Below, in pieces: positions 1 to 6,093 of a stretch of 16,958 nt of DNA. The first letter of the stretch is position 1; every line of letters begins with the position of its first letter. The position numbers were made by a program, and so were the translations under genes. The notes below the pieces were generated by a model, which saw only the letters and a program-made list of their open reading frames with translations, did no database searches and had not been told where the DNA came from. The DNA lies in NCBI GenBank assembly GCA_910583815.1, contig CAJTZB010000037.1:1-16958 (forward strand). The letters run 5' to 3'. The DNA is from an uncultured Lachnospiraceae bacterium (GTDB taxonomy: Bacteria; Bacillota; Clostridia; Lachnospirales; Lachnospiraceae).

Positions 1-591
1 ATGCCCATGTGCTGCATAATGCAACTTATTTTGAACCATTTTAAAAAAAGTGATAGATTCACTGCTTTTGGGATTATAATCCACACTGGTAGCGTAAAGA
101 TCAAGCACTTGCCGGTACATCACTTTTTCCGATGAACGAATATCCCGAATACGATCTAATAACTCTTTCCAGTAATTTCCTCCGCCCAGATTTTTCAATC
201 GTTCATCATCCATCGTAAAACCTTTTATCATATATTCTTTCAGTATATTAGTTGCCCAAATTCTGAACTGCGTGCCATGTTTGGATTTCACACGATAACC
301 CACAGAAATAATGACATCCAAATTGTAATAGCCAACTTGATAGGTTTTTCCATCCGCCGCAGTTGTTGCAAAACTTGCAACAACTGACTCTCTCACCAAT
401 TCACCTTCAGAAAAAATGTTTTTTATATGCCTTGAAATTGTTGATTTGTCTCTTTGAAATAATTCAGCCATCTGGTCAATGGATAACCATACGGTATCTT
501 CGTCAAAAGTTGTTTCAATTTTTGTCAAACCATCTTGTGCTGTATAAATAATGATATTCGATTTCTGATTTATATTATCCTGATTATGCAC
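1..591 (-). CDS. rhuM: RhuM-family protein, C-terminus beyond the window
   Basis: A frame of 197 codons stays open from a GTG at 591-589 to the left edge, so only the N-terminal part is present. I recognise the RhuM/'virulence protein RhuM' family from the segments VWLSIDQMAELFQRDKSTI, SRHIKNIFSEGEL and YYNLDVIISVGYRVKS. The family occurs in Salmonella pathogenicity island 3 and widely in accessory regions; its biochemical role is unsettled. The N-terminal part resembles a helix-turn-helix of the phage antirepressor/Bro type, so DNA binding is an inference. The start is set by AAGAGG seven bases before GTG, with an in-frame TGA upstream and no ATG between. A 40-codon ORF ends inside this gene, which may couple translation. 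The context (dinD-like gene, decayed genes) is accessory. Confidence 0.88.
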   Translation of the reverse strand, partial: MHNQDNINQKSNIIIYTAQDGLTKIETTFDEDTVWLSIDQMAELFQRDKSTISRHIKNIFSEGELVRESVVASFATTAADGKTYQVGYYNLDVIISVGYRVKSKHGTQFRIWATNILKEYMIKGFTMDDERLKNLGGGNYWKELLDRIRDIRSSEKVMYRQVLDLYATSVDYNPKSSESITFFKMVQNKLHYAAHGH

Positions 592-692
592 TTCTTTACC
601 TCTTTTTGATACTTTACTTCTTCTATTTCAACTTCTATTCTGGCAGATACGTCTTTGGCCGCATCGTAAAGCGCTTTCAAAAGAATATACAT
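570..692 (-). CDS. 40-codon ORF overlapping the RhuM start
   Basis: A short frame runs from ATG at 692-690 to TAA at 572-570 and overlaps the first 22 bases of the RhuM-family gene. The product is charged and probably helical: it begins MYILLKALYDAAKDVSARIE and continues with many Glu and Lys. I do not recognise it. The frame stays open upstream of the ATG, with several TTG codons, back to a TGA, so this could instead be the tail of a decayed gene. There is no clear ribosome binding site before the ATG. A leader peptide coupling translation into the RhuM-family gene would fit the overlap but is only inference. Confidence 0.3.
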   Translation of the reverse strand: MYILLKALYDAAKDVSARIEVEIEEVKYQKEVKKCIIRII

Positions 693-737
693 TGCGGTAA
701 GTCGCACATGTACCAACAACAAACTAATGAAAAGCAA

Positions 738-988
738 TCAAGTCATCTTAAAATACTTTAACGCATCTTCAATCAATAGTTCTTTCTCAGGTGGACATTG
801 TTGTACTTTTATCCCATGCCTTCCAGTTTAAGTTCTATTTCTACATAATGATTCAATTTAAATTTGGAAAGCAAGCACACAACTTCTACATGTGTCGGAG
901 CTACTATGTAAACACAATTTTTCAGCCTTGTCACTCGTATAGGAATACAATTTTTCGCAATTCTATACCCATGCCCAATATCAACCAT
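738..988 (-). pseudogene. Degenerate RlmD C-terminal module
   Basis: Two frames here together resemble the C-terminal extension of many Lachnospiraceae RlmD (23S rRNA uracil methyltransferase) proteins. The first, 988-809 (59 codons), contains PTHVEVVCLLSKFK followed by an EIELKLEG stretch; related full-length proteins carry THVETVVLLSK followed by an acidic beta strand. The second, about 800-738 and in another frame, reads QCPPEKELLIEDALKYFKMT then TGA, matching the end of that module. The roughly 40-60 middle residues expected between them are absent, so this is a frameshifted, internally deleted remnant. The intact rlmD lies 1.75 kb upstream on the same strand and lacks this module. The comparison is from memory of the family, not from a search. 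Confidence 0.55.
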
Positions 989-999
989 ACTTTCTCGTC

Positions 1000-1860
1000 C
1001 TACTCATCAAGCATCAATTTTCCCTTTTTGGCTTTTGCTTTCAAACGAGCCATCTGCTCTTTTTCTATCTGTTGAATGCTCTTTTCTGGAGTGGGCAAAT
1101 CCTCAGGCATTGTCCCGCCAATCTTTTCTATTGCAGACCTTACCTCTCTACCCACAGCATAATGAACCGACGTTGCCGTTTTGGCATTATCAACCTCATC
1201 TTTTCGCAATTTTTCTTCGGTCTGGGATATGCGGAACAGATTTGCAATCAATTCCGTACTACCCATATAATCAAGGATTTTCTGTCCAACTTCTAATCCC
1301 TTTTTTGTATGAATATCGTCTACATCTAAGCCTCCATACAATCCCATATAACCCGCATTTTGAAAAATTGCAAATTCCTCGTTTGTAATAACACCTGCTT
1401 TATGTGCTGTTTCCGCAAGCATTTGATTCCATTGCTTAATATCTCCACGCACAACAAGTCTTCGATTGTCCTCGCTCAACTCATTAAAATGGTCCGCCAC
1501 CTCTTGACGATACGTCTGGATTGCAAAATACGTCTGTCCCAATGCAATCACTTCTTTTCGTGGGTCGCCATTCTGCACAATTAAATAACAGGCATATCTG
1601 GATAATTCATAATCCTTTACAGGCTTGTTTGTTGCTCCTGCTTCCACGATTTTGCTGACCTCAGCAAAATCGTGGAAAATATCATGTCCACTATTCTCAC
1701 AGGCAATCATTGCTTTTTTTATAACGCCAGTAAAATTTCTCCACTGGGTGTAATCTAAAGCAACCGCAAGTTCTCTCGCACTCCAAAATTCTGAACCGTC
1801 CTCACGAATTTGTTTGATCTCTTCAAATCGTTTATATTCTTCTGCAATCAGTTTCTTCAT
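1000..1860 (-). CDS. dinD: DinD-like DNA-damage-inducible protein
   Basis: The 286-residue product matches the DinD family: FWSARELAVALDY near residues 25-37, FAEVSKIVEAGA at 65-76, and DYELSRYACYLIVQNGDPRK followed by an ALGQTYFAIQT stretch. The first third is a Bro-N-like fold shared with phage antirepressors. E. coli DinD is SOS-induced and reported to inhibit RecA, but gut Firmicutes homologues are mostly accessory genes of unknown role. I chose the ATG at 1860-1858 because AAGGGG lies seven bases upstream; the frame opens nine codons earlier without a good ribosome binding site. The C-terminus is basic (KAKAKKGK). I see no LexA-type box (GAAC-N4-GTTC) in the 63 bases upstream, so SOS control is not supported. 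The family's usual length is about 275-290 residues, so the gene looks intact. Confidence 0.9.
   Translation of the reverse strand: MKKLIAEEYKRFEEIKQIREDGSEFWSARELAVALDYTQWRNFTGVIKKAMIACENSGHDIFHDFAEVSKIVEAGATNKPVKDYELSRYACYLIVQNGDPRKEVIALGQTYFAIQTYRQEVADHFNELSEDNRRLVVRGDIKQWNQMLAETAHKAGVITNEEFAIFQNAGYMGLYGGLDVDDIHTKKGLEVGQKILDYMGSTELIANLFRISQTEEKLRKDEVDNAKTATSVHYAVGREVRSAIEKIGGTMPEDLPTPEKSIQQIEKEQMARLKAKAKKGKLMLDE
1642..1677. repeat. Near-perfect 36-bp palindrome inside dinD
   Basis: TTCCACGATTTTGCTGA (1642-1658) and its exact reverse complement (1661-1677) are separated by only two bases (CC). It encodes FHDFAEVSKIVE of the DinD-like protein, a conserved part of the family. Seventeen perfectly paired bases with a two-base centre are far beyond what coding constraint normally produces. 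Confidence 0.9.
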
Positions 1861-1923
1861 ACATAATCCCCTTTTGTCGCAAAACACCTATTAAAGTTAT
1901 ATTTTCTGCTGCAAATTCATAAT

Positions 1924-2388
1924 CTAATCCTCTATTTTTTCATAACAATGATTACAAATTTTTTGTTTTACATATGCCGGATGATTCATATCTACCATAT
2001 TGCCACATCTTGGACATTTAAAACTATCACCAATTTCTATATTGAAATCCTCAAAAAATTTGTCTTCTAATGAAATCCTCCTAATATCTCTAAAATTATC
2101 TGTGGTTTCTATTTCAGATAAAAGATTCGTATTTATTTTATTATGAAATAAATTTGTACTTGTATAACAAGCATAATCCAAATAGTATACGTTATAAGTA
2201 ACACCTTTCTTTCCCTTATGAGAAATACCTTTCTTTCGTAAATGAACCACTCTTAAATCTATTAAATCATTTAATTCTTTTACTTTTTCAAATTTTTCTG
2301 GAATTAAAAAATGACATCTTTTCTTATTTATTAAAATATCTTTAATTATTTTATCCAAAAGTATTTTAGCATTATTATTTGCATCCAC
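1924..2388 (-). CDS. Zinc-ribbon ORF, probably 5'-truncated
   Basis: The 154-residue product ends in a zinc ribbon: CPRCG and CNHC, with about 17 residues between the pairs. The rest is Lys/Ile/Asn-rich and unrecognised; it includes the segments RVVHLRKKGISHKGKKGVTY and VYYLDYACYTSTNLF. The only usable start is a GTG at 2388-2386 with no ribosome binding site at proper distance. The frame remains open and protein-like upstream to about 2505, without any ATG, reaching a TGA. A neighbouring frame ending KYLEHLTEKEMSV could join it by a one-base shift near 2505. I therefore think this is the 3' part of a larger, broken gene. The base composition is markedly AT-rich compared with rlmD. It ends 63 bases before the dinD-like gene. 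Confidence 0.5.
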   Translation of the reverse strand: MDANNNAKILLDKIIKDILINKKRCHFLIPEKFEKVKELNDLIDLRVVHLRKKGISHKGKKGVTYNVYYLDYACYTSTNLFHNKINTNLLSEIETTDNFRDIRRISLEDKFFEDFNIEIGDSFKCPRCGNMVDMNHPAYVKQKICNHCYEKIED

Positions 2389-2741
2389 TGTTTTCTTTTT
2401 ATCAACCTCATACCACTCAATCGTAGCATTACGGACATCTGCTAAAACAATATGTTTATATCTGGCTGTAGTATAAAAACTATTAAGTACTGTAATTGTA
2501 TTTGCAAACGCTCATCTCCTTTTCAGTTAAATGTTCCAAATATTTTTTCAGTTGTTCGTGAATTCCGAACAACTGATTTTTCCTCTCAAGTTTTTTATTA
2601 AACAAATTCCTTTTGTATCCCCGCCCCCCACATCAAGCACTGCCGAAACCTCAAAATACTTCTCAACTCTCTTTTTCCGATTCCCCTCTTCATCTTCCAC
2701 GAACACAAAATGCTTATAAAACTGCCTAAAACAAAGGATTT
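2389..2741 (-). other. Gap behind rlmD with decayed coding sequence
   Basis: There is no complete gene in these 353 bases. On the minus strand, a frame downstream of the rlmD stop reads FYKHFVFVEDEEGNRKKRVE and then a Gly-rich stretch; it ends at 2548. A second frame overlaps it and reads GIHEQLKKYLEHLTEKE, ending at 2483. A third opens at about 2505 and runs into the zinc-ribbon ORF. All three look like real protein, so the simplest reading is one old gene broken by frameshifts. I do not recognise the family. The gap also contains the inverted repeat at 2548-2576. Confidence 0.4.
2548..2576. repeat. Perfect 11-bp inverted repeat, 7-bp centre
   Basis: TCAGTTGTTCG (2548-2558) and CGAACAACTGA (2566-2576) flank TGAATTC. 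The layout matches a tyrosine-recombinase core (two 11-bp arms around a 6-8 bp crossover) and also a stem-loop. A short T run (ATTTTTCC) follows on the plus strand only, where no gene ends, so a terminator is less likely. Confidence 0.75.
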
Positions 2742-4223
2742 TTAGATATGTTTCCTTTGCATTCCCACCACACATTCCACATGCCCCGTCATCGGAAACA
2801 TATCCACCGGGCACACCTTTTTCACTTCATATCCTTTTTCTCCAAGGTACTTCACATCTCTTGCAAGAGTGGCAGGGTCACATGATACATACACGATTCT
2901 TTCTGGCTGCATAGCTGCTGCCGTATCAAGCAGACTCTGCTCACAGCCCTTTCTCGGTGGGTCCACGACGATGACGTCAGCGTGCATTGTGCCACCGCTC
3001 TCTTGGTATTTTTCCGGCATAACGGTTTCTGCCGCTCCGGCAAAAAACTCTGCGTTTGCAATGCTGTTTAAAACGGCATTGTGCTTTGCATCTTCAATTG
3101 CCTGTGGCACAATCTCAACACCATAGACCCATTTTGCCTGTTTAGCAAGAAACAGCGAAATTGTCCCGATGCCACAGTATAGGTCCCAGACAACTTCATT
3201 GCCGCTTAAGTCCGCATATTCCAGCGCCTTTTCATAAAGCCGCACTGTCTGCTTTGGGTTCACCTGATAAAAAGAAAGCGGCGAAATCTGGTACTTTATT
3301 CCACCAATTTCGTCCGTAATATAAGGCTCTCCATAGACAGGAAGTATTTCCTTCCCAAGAATCACGTTCGTGCGCTCCATATTGACATTCAGGCAAATGC
3401 TTTTTAAACTGTATTTTAGGGGAACTTCTGTCTCCCATACATTTCCATATTCCATCTTCTGCATATACTCTTTTCTCTGCGCAGATTCCGCCGAAAAGCC
3501 TTCCACTGCCTGTTTCAGCCGTTCTGTAAGTTTTTCTGCATAAGGAAACTTCCTGCCGTGAAGAACAAGGCATACCATGACTTCCTTTGTCACATAGCCG
3601 ACTCTTGTCAGGATATGGCGGACAAGACCCCTGCCAGACTCTTCCTCATAGGCAGGAATCTGATATTCTTTCATAAAATCCCGCACCGTTTTCAAAATCA
3701 CGGAATTTATCGGCTCCTGAATGGCACAGTCCGCCTGTTCAATAATCGTATGGCTGTGGCCTGCATAAAAGCCCATCACAGGCCCACCGTCCCTGCCCAT
3801 GCCTACCGGATATTGCGCTTTGTTGCGGTAATGGTATGGCTCGTCCATTCCAAGAATTGGTTCCATTATAGAATCCAACGCCTGCTTTGACAAACCACCA
3901 ATCCTCTGCAGGCAGTTTTTTACTTTCTGTTCTTTATAGGCAAGCTGCTTTTGGTAAGAAAGCTGCTGAAGTTGACAGCCGCCGCATCTTCCTGCTGCTG
4001 GACAGCATGGTGTTACACGGTCTGGCGAAGATACCAGCATTTCTTCAATTTTTGCATAGCCATAGGTTTTCTTTGCCTTTAATACCTTGGCGCGAATCAC
4101 GTCACCCGGTACGGCACCCTTCACAAAGAGGGTATAGCCCTCATATCTGCCAATACCCTCTCCATCTGTTCCCATATCTTCTATTGTAATCGCCACAATT
4201 TGATTTTTCGTTATCTCTGCCAT
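2742..4223 (-). CDS. rlmD: 23S rRNA (uracil-5-)-methyltransferase, RlmD/RlmCD type
   Basis: This 493-residue enzyme methylates C5 of a uridine in 23S rRNA using SAM. In Gram-positive bacteria one protein (RlmCD) may serve both U747 and U1939, so the exact target is uncertain. Residues 1-63 are a TRAM RNA-binding domain. Cysteines 74, 80, 83 and 166 fit the [4Fe-4S] cluster. SAM motif I is WDLYCGIGTISL (346-357). DPPRKGC (421-427) and VYVSCDPATLARD with catalytic Cys448 complete the RumA signature. AAAGGAAACAG before the ATG is a good ribosome binding site, and only 11 bases separate it from the Nudix gene. After HVECVV (481-486) the protein ends abruptly in GMQRKHI, whereas many relatives continue with an extra module of 70-90 residues. 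A degenerate copy of that module lies at 738-988, suggesting the 3' end was replaced by an insertion. Confidence 0.95.
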   Translation of the reverse strand: MAEITKNQIVAITIEDMGTDGEGIGRYEGYTLFVKGAVPGDVIRAKVLKAKKTYGYAKIEEMLVSSPDRVTPCCPAAGRCGGCQLQQLSYQKQLAYKEQKVKNCLQRIGGLSKQALDSIMEPILGMDEPYHYRNKAQYPVGMGRDGGPVMGFYAGHSHTIIEQADCAIQEPINSVILKTVRDFMKEYQIPAYEEESGRGLVRHILTRVGYVTKEVMVCLVLHGRKFPYAEKLTERLKQAVEGFSAESAQRKEYMQKMEYGNVWETEVPLKYSLKSICLNVNMERTNVILGKEILPVYGEPYITDEIGGIKYQISPLSFYQVNPKQTVRLYEKALEYADLSGNEVVWDLYCGIGTISLFLAKQAKWVYGVEIVPQAIEDAKHNAVLNSIANAEFFAGAAETVMPEKYQESGGTMHADVIVVDPPRKGCEQSLLDTAAAMQPERIVYVSCDPATLARDVKYLGEKGYEVKKVCPVDMFPMTGHVECVVGMQRKHI

Positions 4224-4234
4224 CTGTTTCCTTT

Positions 4235-5095
4235 CTACCGATACAGTTTTCCGTAAAAGAACTGTTCCTGAAACGCAATCTCCCCAAGTATCTGCTCATC
4301 AGAAAACTGTGCTCCATCCGCGGCAACAATCCATTTGTCCTCCGTATCATTAAACCGATGAAATACTGCAATGACCTTTCCTATAAATTCTTCTGCCGGC
4401 CGGTCCTCACCCAACAGGTAAATATCCTGTTCCTTACCGTCGCCGCCGAACACCCCGGAAACATATCCATAATTGACAGGATAATATAGATCCGGATGCC
4501 TTGGATGGCTGGAACCAAGCGGACGGTCGATTTTTCCGGAAACAGTCTTGCCGATAATACTGCTGTAATCCGGTTCCGGCTTTTCAAATGCACAGAAAAA
4601 ATAGTCCATTAAATAGACCATCTGCCCTGTATCAAACAGTTCCTTTATCTCTTCTGTTTTCATCCATCTGCAATCGGCAACTTCATCTGTAGTTGCGTTT
4701 TTAAGCTCTTCCAGAGGGCTTTTCTCGCTGTCATAGTGAAACAGCCATACATCCATAATATCGCGCGATGCCTGTCCGTCAATCGTTTCACGGATTTTTG
4801 AAAACACAACCTTGCCTTGGTCCGGCTGCAAATCAATGCCGACCTCTTCCTTTGCCTCTCTGATTGCACCCTCCAGGCTTGTTTCCCCTCGTATAACAGA
4901 ACCTCCAACGCACTCCCACAATAATGGGAATGTCGGACGGTTTGCTGCTCTTTTTGAAATCAGGTATTCCCCCTTGGAATTTTTTATCCACACATGGACG
5001 CAGAGATGGAAATATCCTTCTGGTATCTCCTCTCCACGAATATGTTTTTTTCCTGTGCACTCACGATACTTTGTATACAAATCCCACAGTTCCAT
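4235..5095 (-). CDS. Nudix hydrolase-inorganic pyrophosphatase fusion
   Basis: The 286-residue protein has two catalytic-looking halves. Residues 1-165 are a Nudix hydrolase of the isopentenyl-diphosphate-isomerase-like/YfcD subgroup, with a complete Nudix box at 65-87: Gly65, Glu71, Arg79, Glu80, Glu83, Glu84, Gly86. Residues 183-286 resemble a small clostridial form of soluble inorganic pyrophosphatase: IDRPLGSSHP (189-198), YYPVNYGYVSG (204-214), DGKEQDIYLLG (219-229), HRFNDTEDKW (246-255). In the DGDPxD metal motif of classical PPase the central Asp is Lys221 here, which may alter metal binding. A pyrophosphohydrolase joined to a pyrophosphatase would split a nucleotide-type substrate and then the released PPi; this coupling is inference and the substrate is unknown. 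GAGG lies eight bases before the ATG. The gene sits 32 bases after yhaM and 11 before rlmD, in the same operon. Confidence 0.88.
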   Translation of the reverse strand: MELWDLYTKYRECTGKKHIRGEEIPEGYFHLCVHVWIKNSKGEYLISKRAANRPTFPLLWECVGGSVIRGETSLEGAIREAKEEVGIDLQPDQGKVVFSKIRETIDGQASRDIMDVWLFHYDSEKSPLEELKNATTDEVADCRWMKTEEIKELFDTGQMVYLMDYFFCAFEKPEPDYSSIIGKTVSGKIDRPLGSSHPRHPDLYYPVNYGYVSGVFGGDGKEQDIYLLGEDRPAEEFIGKVIAVFHRFNDTEDKWIVAADGAQFSDEQILGEIAFQEQFFYGKLYR

Positions 5096-5127
5096 TTACA
5101 AATCCTCTATTCAAAAAATCCCTGCCA

Positions 5128-6066
5128 TCAATCGCTTGTCTTTCTCACATTGGATTCAAACAGCCTTTGAAATCCGAGCCAGCCCTTTTCCTCTGTTCCA
5201 ACAAGCAGCTCTGTCATTGTCTCAAGCTTCGCATCCAAGTTGTCTGCCATGCTGAGTGCCAGTGCTTCTGCAAGTGCAGGCTTCTTTGGAGAACCAAATT
5301 CCAATTCGCCGTGATGCGCCAAAATGCAGTGCAGCAGCTCATTTTTCAGCTTTTCTGAAAACTCCGGAATCGTATCTATTTTCTTGCTGAGCATCTCTGC
5401 CCCAATATAAATATGTCCAAGCAGCTGCCCTTCGTCGGTATAGTCATTTTCCGGAAATACAGAAAGTTCACTTAGTTTCCCAATGTCATGGAACATCGCC
5501 GCCGTCAAAAGCAAATCCCGATGAATCACCGGATAATTCTTTGCAATATAATCACAAAGCCGCGTCACACTGACCGTATGCTCTAACAGCCCACCAACAA
5601 ATCCATGATGCACTGCCTTGGCTGCGGAATGATTCTGGAACCTTTTTGCGAACTCTTTATCCTCAATAAAGAACTTTTCTGCAAGCATCCGAAGAGGCTC
5701 ATTTTTAATACTCTTAATATAGCAGGTCAGTTCCTGCATCATTTCTTTTACATCTTTTTTTGTGCAAGGCATATACTCTTTCTGGTCATATTCTCCTTCA
5801 TGGCACTTACGCACCCTGCGGATATTAAACTGCAGCGCATTCTGGAAACTTACAATCTGACCATCCACATGGATATAGTCCATTGCTTCAAAATGCTCAA
5901 TGCCGGAACTAAGGTCCCACACCTTTCCGTCAAATGTGCCCGTCTTATCCTGCAATACAAGAGAATAGTAGCTCTTGCCGGCCTTTGTCTGAAGCACCTG
6001 CTTGCTTTTGCACAAATAGGTCTCCGAAAGCATCTCTCCCTCTTTCAGTTCCTTTAAATATCTCAT
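5128..6066 (-). CDS. yhaM: YhaM-type 3'-5' exoribonuclease, OB fold plus HD domain
   Basis: The 312-residue product has the YhaM/CBF1 architecture: an OB-fold nucleic-acid-binding domain (about residues 12-87) followed by an HD phosphohydrolase domain. HD residues visible are His163 in GGLLEHTVSV, His193-Asp194 in AAMFHDIGKL, His218 in LLGHIYIGAE, His251 in ILAHHGELEFG and Asp275 in LSMADNLDAK, which suits a divalent-metal nuclease site. B. subtilis YhaM trims RNA and single-stranded DNA from the 3' end in the cytoplasm. I chose the internal ATG (residue 5 of the longest frame), because GGGG lies six bases before it and MRYLKELKEGE is the usual family N-terminus; the ATG at 6078 has AGGAA directly abutting it. 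The gene is 27 bases from the HtrA-like gene and 32 from the Nudix gene. No residue loss is seen. Confidence 0.93.
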   Translation of the reverse strand: MRYLKELKEGEMLSETYLCKSKQVLQTKAGKSYYSLVLQDKTGTFDGKVWDLSSGIEHFEAMDYIHVDGQIVSFQNALQFNIRRVRKCHEGEYDQKEYMPCTKKDVKEMMQELTCYIKSIKNEPLRMLAEKFFIEDKEFAKRFQNHSAAKAVHHGFVGGLLEHTVSVTRLCDYIAKNYPVIHRDLLLTAAMFHDIGKLSELSVFPENDYTDEGQLLGHIYIGAEMLSKKIDTIPEFSEKLKNELLHCILAHHGELEFGSPKKPALAEALALSMADNLDAKLETMTELLVGTEEKGWLGFQRLFESNVRKTSD

Positions 6067-6093
6067 ACTCGTCCCCATTTCCTGTTCTAAAAT

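Noticed and set aside
791..1388. Plus-strand frames opposite dinD and the RlmD-module remnant
   Set aside because: They are antisense to a well-supported gene, Cys/Phe/Ser-rich in an uninformative way, and match nothing I recognise.
1861..1923. LexA/SOS box upstream of the dinD-like gene
   Set aside because: No GAAC-N4-GTTC or close variant is present, and no convincing -35/-10 pair was found.
2548..2576. Rho-independent terminator for rlmD
   Set aside because: On the minus strand the stem is followed by A residues, not T; the T run is on the plus strand, where no gene ends.
2548..2814. 88-codon minus-strand frame overlapping the end of rlmD
   Set aside because: Its first third lies out of frame inside the rlmD coding sequence and it has no ribosome binding site. 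Only the part beyond the rlmD stop looks protein-like, which I treat as a decayed fragment.
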